From NCBI RefSeq assembly GCF_000381965.1, contig NZ_KB908456.1, positions 62,001 through 126,000 of the forward strand: a DNA stretch of 64,000 nucleotides, given 5' to 3'. The translations under genes were made by a program, and so were the position numbers. The notes under the pieces are model-generated. The model was not told where the DNA came from. It did no database searches and was given only the letters and a program-made list of their open reading frames with translations. This document shows positions 37,233 through 46,072 of the stretch, piece after piece (position 1 is the stretch's first letter; each line of letters starts with the position of its first letter). Origin of the DNA: Oceanimonas smirnovii ATCC BAA-899 (GTDB taxonomy: Bacteria; Pseudomonadota; Gammaproteobacteria; Enterobacterales; Aeromonadaceae).

Positions 37233-38307
37233 TCACTTCAGCACCCAGCGTTTCCAGTCTGCGGGTCACCAGCAGGCTGGCAGATTCCATTTCCTGCAGG
37301 CAAGCCAGACCCTCTTCAACATTGCCTGCGGCAAACGCCTGCAGGGCCTGCGCCCCCTGCTGATGCACCTGCTGATGGCTGCTTTCCAGGCTGCGGAAAG
37401 ATGACAGGTGGCTGTAAAGGCGCGCTCCCCGTCCTTCGTAATACCATTTGCCCAGCCGGCATTCATGATGCGTGGACACCGGATCATCAAACTGATGTTG
37501 CTCAATACGCTGATAAATATCACTTTTCCAGACTGCATGATCGAGTTTAACCGCCTCCAGAAATGCCACTGCAGCATTGCGCTGAATGACCTGCCGCATG
37601 GCTTCGGCCTGAGTGACGACTTCCCGGGTAACATCATCAATTTGCTGTGCTGAAGAAGCAATTTCGTTTGTACTGGTAACAGATTCATTGACCGACACAT
37701 GAATAGCCCGGCTTTGTTCCAGCACTTTTTGCACCAGTGTATTGATGTTGCCGCTTGCCTCATGAGCCTTACTGGCCAGGTTGCGCACTTCATCCGCGAC
37801 TACCGCAAACCCCCGGCCCTGCTCGCCGGCCCGGGCCGCTTCAATGGCAGCATTCAGCGCCAGCAGATTGGTTTGTTCGGAAATTTCCTGAATGACGGAG
37901 ACAAAGTTACTGATCTGACCAGCCGTATCGGTAAGAATGGCGGCACTTTCCGCACTGTGTGACACCTCACTGTGGATCACAGCTGAACGCTGTTTCAATA
38001 CATCCGTTGCCTGATAAGTTTGTTCAAAGACGCCTTCCATGGCCGTCAGTTTTTCACGCTCCTCCAGCAGGCTTTCCGCATTGGTGACCATGCCGGCACG
38101 AATAGCCTGCAGCATATCACTGCCTTTCAGCGCCGCCTGTGTCAGACCACGGCAGCTGCGTTGCTCTCTCTGTACCTGAGCCAGCTCTTCACGCAGTCCG
38201 GCCAGCTCGCTTTCCCGTGCGGCAATACGGGTTTCATACTCTGCAACCTGGGCAGCCAGCTGCTGTTCCAGATCCTGCACCCGTTTTTTTATTTTTGATG
38301 CAAACAT
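37219..38307 (-). CDS. Cytoplasmic chemoreceptor with CZB zinc-binding domain
   Basis: 362 residues with no membrane segment. An N-terminal coiled coil (residues 1-55) leads to a methyl-accepting signalling domain with the hairpin tip [20 protein letters not shown] and [18 protein letters not shown]. The C-terminal CZB domain shows [28 protein letters not shown] and [10 protein letters not shown], matching the His/Cys/His/His zinc site. CZB receptors sense zinc or hypochlorous acid. The domain order resembles DgcZ- and TlpD-like soluble receptors. No chemotaxis genes are adjacent. Confidence 0.9.
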   Translation of the reverse strand: MFASKIKKRVQDLEQQLAAQVAEYETRIAARESELAGLREELAQVQREQRSCRGLTQAALKGSDMLQAIRAGMVTNAESLLEEREKLTAMEGVFEQTYQATDVLKQRSAVIHSEVSHSAESAAILTDTAGQISNFVSVIQEISEQTNLLALNAAIEAARAGEQGRGFAVVADEVRNLASKAHEASGNINTLVQKVLEQSRAIHVSVNESVTSTNEIASSAQQIDDVTREVVTQAEAMRQVIQRNAAVAFLEAVKLDHAVWKSDIYQRIEQHQFDDPVSTHHECRLGKWYYEGRGARLYSHLSSFRSLESSHQQVHQQGAQALQAFAAGNVEEGLACLQEMESASLLVTRRLETLGAEVISAF

Positions 38308-38432
38308 TCTGTCTCCTGAGTCCTTTTGCCCGCATATTAAGCAATAGCAGGCAGGTGCTTACCAGCATGCACATGCCATTAAGCAAATTATTTTAGTCAC
38401 CTGTGTGATAGCCGAAAGCTTAGCACCTGAAA

Positions 38433-39137
38433 TCAGATATCCTGATTACGCGGAAAACGGGCAAACTCTTTGGAAATATTCGCATACAGCTCCACCGCCC
38501 AGCGAGGCAGATTGGCCGCAAAGCCATTTAATGGCTCCCGGCGCGGATCGTGAGGCGCAATCACCACTGAGGTGTTTTCCACGCCAATCTGATTGACCAG
38601 CACAAACAGCTCTTCAATGGCAATATCACCCACAGCCAGACACCCCACCGACTCGGCTTTGCCGTGAATATAAATATCACCACCCGGATCGGTTCGCCCT
38701 TCCTTAGCGGCGCGCATTAGATCGTAAGAATTGGGATAATTAAGCCGCATCGACAGATGAAAACGGCTGTTGGGGTTAAGATGGGTAATACGATAAATAC
38801 CCTCGGGCACCTGTTTGTCACCTTCACGCAGCTTGGGACCGGGGCCGCCACTGGCCTTGCGCACCGGGTAGCTGCGAATAAAAGTAAAATTTTCACCCTC
38901 ATTGCGGGCCCACAGCTCCAGGGCTTTTTCTTCCTTGGTGGCCAGCAGAACTATGTCTTTGGGCGGATAGCTGACTTCGGCACGCATGAAGTAGGGCCTC
39001 ATGCGAACCTCAGCCAGCGCCCCATATGACGCAACCACATTTTCTATTGATCCGTGGTTATAGCTGAAAGCGGTACCAGACATAAGTAAAGTGGTTAAAA
39101 AAAGGCTTGGCGCGACAAAAGCGGACATAAAGCGCAT
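38433..39137 (-). CDS. L,D-transpeptidase (YkuD family, YafK-like)
   Basis: 234 residues. A signal peptide covers about 1-25 (ending GTAFS). The catalytic YkuD motif is DIYIHGKAESVGCLAVGD, with His and Cys in the HGxxxxxGCxxxxD pattern. GIYRITHLNPNSRFHLSMRL and YPNSYDLMR fit the YafK/DpaA branch, whose members cut Lpp from, or crosslink, peptidoglycan in the periplasm. Monocistronic, with its own upstream region. Confidence 0.87.
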   Translation of the reverse strand: MRFMSAFVAPSLFLTTLLMSGTAFSYNHGSIENVVASYGALAEVRMRPYFMRAEVSYPPKDIVLLATKEEKALELWARNEGENFTFIRSYPVRKASGGPGPKLREGDKQVPEGIYRITHLNPNSRFHLSMRLNYPNSYDLMRAAKEGRTDPGGDIYIHGKAESVGCLAVGDIAIEELFVLVNQIGVENTSVVIAPHDPRREPLNGFAANLPRWAVELYANISKEFARFPRNQDI

Positions 39138-39305
39138 AAATAACAGTTAACTCTTGGTGACTTCCTGCTTCAATAATAGCCTGAGCCGCTGCCGCTTGTA
39201 ACCATGTGAGCACAATTTTACAGCATAATTTGTTTCACTACGTCGCCGGGGCCACACTTATTCAGCAAACTTGGGTTATGGTGCCCGCTCACTCAGAGGT
39301 TAAAC

Positions 39306-39857
39306 ATGCAACCATTACTTCGGATCTGGCCCCTGCTGCTGCTTACCGGCTGCGCTCAAATGCCCTCTCTGCTGCAAGACGCCTCCGCACCGATAAACGA
39401 AAACAGCCCGGGTGTCAGCATTACTCAGAGCAAGCCACCCAGGCTGGCCGCCCTCACCTTTTATGCAAAAACGCCTTATAGCCAGGCTCAGGCAATGCAG
39501 TGTGCAGAGCAACTGATGCAACCTCAGCGTAGTGACGAGGCGGTAATTCGCTATGCTGGCCGCGACATGCTTAACGCCAGCGGCATGATAAGCAACAACA
39601 CCCGGCTTTATGGCGTGCTGCCGGTGCAGGACTATATACGCTATGAGCTGACCTTACTGGAAAAGGTATCCGGCACCACCTACCATTTTCGCCGCTTTGC
39701 GCTGTCCCGCTTTGATCCCATGGGCATTAACAGCCAGCACTACGCCGCCCTGCCACCCAGCGGCAGCAAAACCGAGCTGGTGCATCAGCAGCTAGAGGCG
39801 CTGTTTAAGGAAATGGATGCGTGTATTGCCGGGAGTAATAAATCTCCACTCAGTTAA
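39306..39857 (+). CDS. Uncharacterised lipoprotein
   Basis: 183 residues. MQPLLRIWPLLLLTGCAQMP has a lipobox (LTGC). The rest has no motif I recognise; a conserved-looking stretch is YFAVLP-like (YGVLPVQDYIRYELTLLEK). Two cysteines (about 66 and 174) could form a disulfide in the periplasm. It ends overlapping by four bases the stop of the convergent RelA/SpoT-domain gene, with no terminator between. Confidence 0.7.
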   Translation: MQPLLRIWPLLLLTGCAQMPSLLQDASAPINENSPGVSITQSKPPRLAALTFYAKTPYSQAQAMQCAEQLMQPQRSDEAVIRYAGRDMLNASGMISNNTRLYGVLPVQDYIRYELTLLEKVSGTTYHFRRFALSRFDPMGINSQHYAALPPSGSKTELVHQQLEALFKEMDACIAGSNKSPLS

Positions 39858-40924
39858 CCGTTTTCTGCCAGCCATTCTTCAAATGCTTCCATTACATGGC
39901 TGCTCAAAAGATGGGAGAAGGCTTCTTTATCACCCAGATAAAGACAATGTCTGATCATTGTGTATGGGTTTAACGTTTCACCTGTGTTTTTATTTTCAAA
40001 GAACTCTTTGTACTTTTTGACTGTGGCTATGTTTTCCCTTAAGTAGAAATTAAACTTGCCACGGGTAATGCCTTTCTTTAGTGAAACAATTTCTTCAGTA
40101 AACCCGTCTACCTTGTGTGGTTCAAAGTAGAAATCCGGGAAAAAGTGGTTAGCAATTTTCAGGAAACTGAACGCATTCAGAATGTAGGTTTTGGTTTTAG
40201 AGTTTGATTCACCCACCTGAACAAGGTCAGTTTCTTTGGCAATTTGTTCTTGAGTTAAATCTTCAGCCTGCAGTATCGCTTCTGTTGCGTTACGAATTTC
40301 ACGAAACTCCCGATCTGCCACTTCAAACAATGCTGCCAGCGAATTAATTCTTCTTTTCAGAGAGTTGGGAATGGATTTCTTATACTTAATCTTATGATCA
40401 AGCACGCTCCATGAATCCTGAATTATTGTCCTGATTTGGATCTCAAAACCAAAGTCAAAAAATTTGGAATACTCGGGGAGTGTTCTTCTCTGCTCGTTCA
40501 ACTTCAGATCAAGGTGCAGACCTTTATACCCAAAGTAATTTTCAGTGCTTTCAATCTGGGCTATCTTGTCTGTAATATCAACTACTTCAAAGTGCGCGCA
40601 CAGCAGATCTTTTATCTTCTCAATATCATCTTCATACAAGCAGACTACTCGAACTCCTATCAAGTCTGATATATGGTCAATGATTCTGTACTCATGATCT
40701 TTTTCTTCCAGTGCAGCTCTGTACTTACTGCTGAACTTCTTTATAGATTCATTTCTTTCTTTAACGCGACCTTCTATTTTAGATATCGTTATGTCGCTAG
40801 AGTTTCTTATCAGTGAATTAATCAAGGTAACAAATGAATTCATGGCTCCATCTAACAAATCATAGTTTTCGTTGTAGTAATCACGAAACTCTTGCTTTGC
40901 ATTTTCAAAATTTAAAGATGGCAT
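39854..40924 (-). CDS. RelA/SpoT-domain (small alarmone synthetase-like) protein with C-terminal extension
   Basis: 356 residues. The nucleotidyltransferase (p)ppGpp synthetase motifs are present: EGRVKERNESIKKFSSKY (51-68), ISDLIGVRVVCLY (85-97), NYFGYKGLHLDLK (129-141) and EIQIRTIIQDSWSVLDHK (161-178). There is no HD hydrolase domain. Residues about 190-356 form a helical extension unlike RelA regulatory domains. Members of this class make alarmones or, as toxSAS proteins such as CapRel, pyrophosphorylate tRNA to stop phage. It is A+T-rich against its left neighbours and lies beside the tRNA-Leu integration site, suggesting acquisition. No separate antitoxin gene is visible. Confidence 0.85.
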   Translation of the reverse strand: MPSLNFENAKQEFRDYYNENYDLLDGAMNSFVTLINSLIRNSSDITISKIEGRVKERNESIKKFSSKYRAALEEKDHEYRIIDHISDLIGVRVVCLYEDDIEKIKDLLCAHFEVVDITDKIAQIESTENYFGYKGLHLDLKLNEQRRTLPEYSKFFDFGFEIQIRTIIQDSWSVLDHKIKYKKSIPNSLKRRINSLAALFEVADREFREIRNATEAILQAEDLTQEQIAKETDLVQVGESNSKTKTYILNAFSFLKIANHFFPDFYFEPHKVDGFTEEIVSLKKGITRGKFNFYLRENIATVKKYKEFFENKNTGETLNPYTMIRHCLYLGDKEAFSHLLSSHVMEAFEEWLAENG

Positions 40925-41292
40925 TTATTTACCTCGAACTGCTAACACACTAACACTACATATCCATTGTTTATTTGAACTTAAAAAAACAAATACTCCT
41001 TTTGTTGCTTCGTTATTCATACGAAGCGATAAAACATGTAAAAAAGCACGCTACCCGTTAATGACGGCATTCTTCTTCTGCCCTTACAGTCACACATAGT
41101 AATGAGTAACATCAAACAGGGTACTGCTCCAATTGCCACCTAGTATGACTCAAACAGATGAGGTTTTCGAGTGCAGGGAAGCTGTTTGCCCTGCTGAAGA
41201 GAAGATGCCGATTTTACAGGCTCTGCCGCTGAAGTGGTAACTGCAGGAGTGCTGAGTACGTATATCGCTGAAAGCGATAAAAAGAGGAAGAA
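40925..41292. other. Gene-free spacer left of the attachment site
   Basis: About 370 bases without a supported gene. It holds the upstream region of the RelA/SpoT-domain gene and A+T-rich sequence up to the tRNA-Leu fragment. A 60-codon minus-strand frame (41140-41322) reads through the tRNA piece and is rejected. Confidence 0.6.
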
Positions 41293-41350
41293 TGGTGCCC
41301 GGAGCCGGACTTGAACCGGCACGCCCTTACGAGCGAGGGATTTTAAATCC
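41293..41350 (-). other. Prophage attachment site: displaced 3' portion of tRNA-Leu(TAA)
   Basis: On the minus strand the bases run from GGATTTAAAATCC (anticodon arm, anticodon TAA) through CTCGCTCGTAAGGGCG (variable arm), CGGTTCAAGTCCG (T arm) to GGGCACCA (acceptor end with CCA). The D arm and 5' acceptor strand are missing: the next bases differ from any tRNA. So this is the 3' part left when a phage inserted in the gene; the complete tRNA should be at the far prophage end, beyond 64,000. The integrase gene lies 114 bases to the right. Confidence 0.88.
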
Positions 41351-41463
41351 TTTCAGCCTCATTTTAAATCAAACACTTACAATAAAATCAACAACTTATA
41401 AATTCAACAAGGCACAAAAAATGGCAGTAAACTAAAAATTTGCTGCCATTTTGCTGCCACTTT

Positions 41464-42465
41464 TCAGAGCTGGTGCAGGGTAAGCGGATTGAGCTTTACC
41501 GCGTCTTCCAGGTGATTTGGCGCGAAATGGGCATAACGCATGGTCATGGTGATCGTCGAGTGCCCTAGTATGCGCTGCAGCACCAGAATATTGCCGCCGT
41601 TCATCATGAAGTGGCTGGCAAAGGTGTGCCGCAACACGTGGGAGCACTGCCCGTCCGGCAGCTCCAGTTTGGCACGGGTCACGGCATCCCGAAATGCCTC
41701 GTAGCAATCCTTGAACAACCGGCCCCGCCGCCGAGGCAGCGAGGCGAACAGCTCGGGGGAAATGGGAATGGTGCGGTTGCGCTTGCCCTTGGTCTTGATA
41801 AACGACACCCGGTAGGGCGAGAGCTGCGACTGGGTAAGCGTTTCCGCCTCCGACCAGCGGGCGCCGGTGGCCAGACAAATGCGCACCACATGGTAAAGGT
41901 CCGGGTTCTGGCTCTCCTTGCAGGCATCCAGCAGCCGGACAATCTCTTCCTGGTACAGGAACGCCAGCTCCGACTCGCTCACCTTGTAGGTGCGAATGCC
42001 GTCCAGCGGGTTGGCGCCGTCCCACTCCCCCAGCCGCTTCAGCTCATTGAATACCGCCCGCAGGTAAGCGTGCTCCCGGTTCACCGTGGTGGGCGTAACC
42101 GGCCGGGTGTTCTCGTCGCCGGCCAGCCGGCGCTCCCGGTAGCTGGCGAAGTCTTTCGCCGTGAATTCGGTGGCCACCGGATCACCCAGGGCATTCACCA
42201 GATGATTGAGCTTGGAGAGACGGCTGCTGCCATCGGTCAGGCTCTGGCCATGCAGGCCATACCAGCGGTCTACCAGGTCGCTCAGCCGCCGTTCTTCCTG
42301 CTCCTCGGCCTCGTTCTGCCAGGGCTTGTCTGCCGATAGCAGGTGCCGTTCAAAGGCCATGGCCTCGCCCTTGGTAGTGAACAGCCGGCGGATCCGCCGG
42401 CCGTCCCGCCCTTCCGGGAACACCTGGGCCTGCCACTTGCCTGAAGATAACTTTTTAACTGCCAT
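41464..42465 (-). CDS. int: P2-type tyrosine integrase
   Basis: 333 residues. A short N-terminal arm-binding part (MAVKKLSSGKWQAQVFPEGR) and a core-binding SAM-like domain precede the catalytic domain: first Arg in LATGARWSEAETL, then HVLRHTFASHFMMNGG, ILGHSTITMTMRYAHF with the His and the nucleophilic Tyr. It recombines attP with the tRNA-Leu attB. The gene points toward the attachment site, 114 bases away. A perfect LexA box lies 26 bases upstream of its start, suggesting SOS control of integration or excision. Confidence 0.95.
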   Translation of the reverse strand: MAVKKLSSGKWQAQVFPEGRDGRRIRRLFTTKGEAMAFERHLLSADKPWQNEAEEQEERRLSDLVDRWYGLHGQSLTDGSSRLSKLNHLVNALGDPVATEFTAKDFASYRERRLAGDENTRPVTPTTVNREHAYLRAVFNELKRLGEWDGANPLDGIRTYKVSESELAFLYQEEIVRLLDACKESQNPDLYHVVRICLATGARWSEAETLTQSQLSPYRVSFIKTKGKRNRTIPISPELFASLPRRRGRLFKDCYEAFRDAVTRAKLELPDGQCSHVLRHTFASHFMMNGGNILVLQRILGHSTITMTMRYAHFAPNHLEDAVKLNPLTLHQL

Positions 42466-42490
42466 ATCATGTGCTGGCTATTGCAAATAA

Positions 42491-42506
42491 CTGTAATTAT
42501 ATACAG
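42491..42506. promoter_or_regulatory. LexA box upstream of the integrase gene
   Basis: CTGTAATTATATACAG is CTGT-N8-ACAG with both half-sites perfect and an A/T core, like the two boxes at the sulA locus. It is placed in the likely int promoter, just upstream of the minus-strand start at 42465. Confidence 0.85.
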
Positions 42507-42693
42507 CAAACTGGACAGATGGGTGTATAATTTATAGTCAAATAAAGAGGCGTGGTCCTTTCTATACTCTTACGACATCTTCCCGTCTTTGCAGACTAAC
42601 GCCTGTGTAATTAAGTCGGCATAGCATATGCCGATATATATTAAATCCCAGCAAACACTAATAAATAATACAGGTACTTGTTATGACCACGTT

Positions 42694-43788
42694 TCACTGG
42701 GGGAGTTTAAACTTACAAAGAATACTTGGCATCAAATTGACAAAATCATTTATGACATCATTTAGTTTCACCTCCCCTTCATTAGGGAAATCTCTATATT
42801 GATGAAAAATAAAATTCCTTATTTTATAAAAATAACCTTCAAAATTTTCAGATGTATCCCTCCCTAACTCCTGCAACAAAATATTGCATGAATACTTAAG
42901 ATCATTAAGTTCGCCTTGAATTCCTGCATATTGATTAACCAGCAAGGAAATACGATTTTTTTCCGACATGAACTTTTGCATTTTTTCTAAGACTTCTTTT
43001 GTTTTCCCTGTATCTCCCTTGGTACCCACCAATTCATCAATTAATTTATCTTGTTCATTTTGATAAACACTATCTATTAGAAGCTCAATGATTTGGTAAA
43101 GGAAAAAAAATTTAAAAACAGATTTCACTTCATATGAAAAAGAGTGGTTTAATAGCCCTCCTATTAAAGAGAAACTATCAATATCCTTAGAAACCTGTTC
43201 AAGATACAACCTACTATTCATACTGGAATTTACTTCGTGCTGTATTTCATCAGGACTTCTGACACTTAAGCTGACATATCCATTCCTTATTAAGCTTGGT
43301 ATTGCACGATCAATATTGAAATCATAACCATCTTTATATGTAGCTCTACTTACAATTAAAAGAACAGTCTCTTCGTGGAATATATCAGAGTATAAAACTT
43401 CATTAACATCTTCTGGCAAACAGTTTGTAAAGATTTTTGAATCTATTTTCTTTAAAGACTCTCTTATTCCTATGTAAGCATATTTCAAGAAGTGTTCATT
43501 GTCTGCGTAATCATGGAGAGAAGAACTTAGTGAAATCGTAGGTATGATCCAACCTATGCGGAAATCTTTCTCCCGGCAATAGACTTGAAATATATCATTC
43601 TCTTTTATGTTCTTCTTAGCTAAGAAGTGAACTTCGAAATCTCCTTTTTCGAAGGATTTATCTAAGTTAATTGGTGTTTCAATAGTGATTGAACGACCTG
43701 AATTATGCTTTAAGATGAACTCGGAGTTTTCACCCTCAACCATCTTAAACCATGTTTCGCTGCCAAGGTGATTTACTTTAACAGGCAC
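42694..43788 (-). CDS. Putative HEPN-motif effector, second gene of a prophage cargo pair
   Basis: 364 residues, not recognised as a named family. Near the C-terminus RNFIFH (Arg324, His329) fits the HEPN R-x4-6-H ribonuclease motif, preceded by helices like KSVFKFFFLYQIIELLIDSV, a HEPN-style first helix. The N-terminal 190 residues look like a mixed alpha/beta binding domain. Start codon is GTG with AGGT nine bases upstream; the site overlaps the stop of the preceding gene, 12 bases away, so the two are co-translated. It is strongly A+T-rich compared with phage core genes, a sign of transfer. Inferred role: RNA-cleaving effector in phage defence; unproven. Confidence 0.6.
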   Translation of the reverse strand: MPVKVNHLGSETWFKMVEGENSEFILKHNSGRSITIETPINLDKSFEKGDFEVHFLAKKNIKENDIFQVYCREKDFRIGWIIPTISLSSSLHDYADNEHFLKYAYIGIRESLKKIDSKIFTNCLPEDVNEVLYSDIFHEETVLLIVSRATYKDGYDFNIDRAIPSLIRNGYVSLSVRSPDEIQHEVNSSMNSRLYLEQVSKDIDSFSLIGGLLNHSFSYEVKSVFKFFFLYQIIELLIDSVYQNEQDKLIDELVGTKGDTGKTKEVLEKMQKFMSEKNRISLLVNQYAGIQGELNDLKYSCNILLQELGRDTSENFEGYFYKIRNFIFHQYRDFPNEGEVKLNDVINDFVNLMPSILCKFKLPQ

Positions 43789-43799
43789 AATAGTTTACC

Positions 43800-44966
43800 T
43801 CACATATTCTGAGCCTGGTATTTTCTTAAAGCACTTTTGCTAGAAGCATAGGGATTCTGGTATGTATCACTTTCTTTGTTCATCAAGTCTCTAAAGAAGA
43901 AAGCAAAATAATTCCTCTGCGCATTACCTATTTTTTTACTGTTACTTTTCAGCCAAAACAATGAATTATTAACTTCTTCTAAAAACTCATTTACATCATC
44001 AACCTCTATCCCTGCTATAATTTCTGGAACGTCATCGATTGAATTTAACAATTCAAAATCTAACATTTTTCCTATTGCGGCACCAAACCCTGATATAGAC
44101 TGAGGCTTTTTGATTATTTGAGTTACATTTTTCCCAAATGGCGTGCCGTTCTCTTCTATATATTCTTTCGCAACTTCTACATCACCACATAAATCATTTA
44201 GCTTATTTACTAGTAAGTTAAGGCAGGAAAGATAACTCTCGAACAATTCAGTATTCTGGTTTTCTTTTGATAACTTTTCAAGGCTACTAATATTCTCCAG
44301 AATGTTAGCCTTGTCGATAGGTAATTCGTCTCTATCTAAGTATGCATTAAAGCCTTCCACTACATCTTTAAAGTTATATTGATTAAGCTGATTCGCTACT
44401 CTCCTGTCTGACTCTCTAATAAGCTCGATTCCATCCAAATCTTTACTTAAATAATCAAGGTATAGCATTTCTATCTGCTGACGCAAAGACATTGGGGTCT
44501 GCCCTGTATTCAGCGTCAACATTCGATATAAGATACCAATACGGTTTAAACCAACGTATATTTCAATTCTCAACTTACCTTCAAGCACCGTCTCTAATGC
44601 TTGTCTATCATCTGACAATCTTAAATCTGCAAGGAGTTCGAGTATTGTATAAGTCCGCTGCAATCCATCAAGAATCACTAAATGATCTTTGTTTTCGAAT
44701 ATGCTTTTTTGGAACGTAGCATCATCGCCTTTTAAGTAATCGATTTCATTTGTAAGGGCGAGTACAATTGGAGGGATGATACATTGCTTGAGTAAATCCT
44801 CTCTCAACAAGGCATACACTGTTTTAGAGGATCTTACTTTTTTCCTTTGGAATTCATTTTTCTTAACAATATCAACCACTAATTCCTCATACTCAGCAAC
44901 AGATATTTCAACCAGGACATTGCTAGCATTTATCCTCGAATCAAATAAGTCAGAAGCAATTTTCAT
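43800..44966 (-). CDS. DGQHR/DUF262-like (ParB-fold) protein, first gene of a prophage cargo pair
   Basis: 388 residues. The key region reads LREDLLKQCIIPPIVLAL, then DHLVILDGLQRTYTILELL, then MLTLNTGQTPMSLRQQIEML. The DGLQRT core with the later N-TGQ-P-S-R-QIE stretch recalls the DGQHR (DndB) and DUF262 (GmrS) branches of the ParB/sulfiredoxin superfamily, which bind or hydrolyse nucleotides and occur in restriction and defence systems. No nuclease domain is evident in the rest, which is helical and acidic. Its gene comes first and is tightly coupled to the HEPN-motif gene. Strongly A+T-rich. Possibly the sensor or regulator of that effector. Confidence 0.6.
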   Translation of the reverse strand: MKIASDLFDSRINASNVLVEISVAEYEELVVDIVKKNEFQRKKVRSSKTVYALLREDLLKQCIIPPIVLALTNEIDYLKGDDATFQKSIFENKDHLVILDGLQRTYTILELLADLRLSDDRQALETVLEGKLRIEIYVGLNRIGILYRMLTLNTGQTPMSLRQQIEMLYLDYLSKDLDGIELIRESDRRVANQLNQYNFKDVVEGFNAYLDRDELPIDKANILENISSLEKLSKENQNTELFESYLSCLNLLVNKLNDLCGDVEVAKEYIEENGTPFGKNVTQIIKKPQSISGFGAAIGKMLDFELLNSIDDVPEIIAGIEVDDVNEFLEEVNNSLFWLKSNSKKIGNAQRNYFAFFFRDLMNKESDTYQNPYASSKSALRKYQAQNM

Positions 44967-45061
44967 TTTACTATTTCCTTATTTTTTATTTTAACATTTT
45001 TGTAATTATGCTGTCATAGCACTTTAAATACGGTGTATATCGTCGGGCTTATCACTATGAC

Positions 45062-45988
45062 TCAGGAAGCGTTTTCGGTTTCTGGAATGCAGACAGACTT
45101 CACCCAATCTTGAAGGTGCAACCGCTTCATACCTTCAGATTTAAGCATGGTTTCAATCTTCTTCTCGAAGTACCGATAAGACTTTTGCTTGCCTTCTTGG
45201 GCGCCGGTAATGCAATAGATCCCGTCAATACGGTGTCGTTCAATCTTGCCGGGGATAATCTTCACTCGCTCTCGGTCATCAGCATGGCGGTAAGTAAACT
45301 CAGTAGACGGGCCTTCTCCTTCCCAGAGGGTTTCAAAGGTTGTTTTATCATAACCAACAGTGAGTGAATGCAGAATAGAGGTATCACATTTTAGCGCCCG
45401 TTCAGCCCAGGGCCAGAAGGTGTCGGCAGCATACCCTTTCGACTTGAGCTGAGAAGATATATCATCTTTGCAATAGATTTTTTCCACTTCATTTGGTAAT
45501 TCAAGACCATAAATGTAACGCTTACCATCAAACCCAATCATCAGTTTAGTGGGGATGATAGTGACTCTGCTTTTTCTGTTAAGGGAAAACTCGGTTTCCG
45601 GCCCTCTACCTTGCCAGCCGATGAAAAAATTACGTCCGTCATCAGAAGTATAGATCTGCCTCTGTTCCCAAGGCATGGGCGGTACGTCATACCAATCGTC
45701 GGTTAGCTCCGCTCCATAAGTTGGAGCTTGTGGAGATGAAGTTTTCACTTCGATGGTGAATTCTGACTTCGATGCAGACTGGCTATGAAGCGGGATAACA
45801 CCGCTACCGTACTTTCGCTGTATTTTATCTTGTTCTTCAGGCGTGGCTTTGGACTTAGTCACCCATTCTTGCCATAGCTTGGGGTCATTCGCTACCTTTG
45901 TCAGCGTATTGCGATAGTAACTTTTTAGCCAGACTATCAATGCTATGGCAAGCATTATCAGAAAGAAAGAAACGAATACTCCAACCAT
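45062..45988 (-). CDS. Membrane-anchored prophage cargo protein with a duplicated domain
   Basis: 308 residues. One N-terminal membrane helix (about residues 3-21) puts the rest either in the periplasm or cytoplasm. Two similar modules follow: residues 121-181 (FFIGWQGRGPETEF ... IIPTKLMIGFDGKRYIYG) and 218-282 (FETLWEGEGPSTEF ... IIPGKIERHRIDGIYCITG). Shared features are W-x-G-x-GP-x-TEF, IIP-K and Y-I-G. I do not recognise the domain. The start at 45988 follows AAGGA at good spacing; 17 more codons are open upstream. It lies between the cargo pair and the cI repressor, same strand, with a 95-base gap to the pair. Confidence 0.65.
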   Translation of the reverse strand: MVGVFVSFFLIMLAIALIVWLKSYYRNTLTKVANDPKLWQEWVTKSKATPEEQDKIQRKYGSGVIPLHSQSASKSEFTIEVKTSSPQAPTYGAELTDDWYDVPPMPWEQRQIYTSDDGRNFFIGWQGRGPETEFSLNRKSRVTIIPTKLMIGFDGKRYIYGLELPNEVEKIYCKDDISSQLKSKGYAADTFWPWAERALKCDTSILHSLTVGYDKTTFETLWEGEGPSTEFTYRHADDRERVKIIPGKIERHRIDGIYCITGAQEGKQKSYRYFEKKIETMLKSEGMKRLHLQDWVKSVCIPETENAS

Positions 45989-46072
45989 ACTTTTATCCTT
46001 TTTATCTTCTGTACTTCCTGTGCTCAACAATAGTGCCAATGATCACCGCATCACACTTACTCAAGCGAGCTA

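Noticed and set aside
41140-41322. 60-codon minus-strand frame beginning MPVQVRLRAPFF
   Set aside because: Its first codons are tRNA-Leu T-arm sequence read as protein, a common false gene at tRNA 3' ends.
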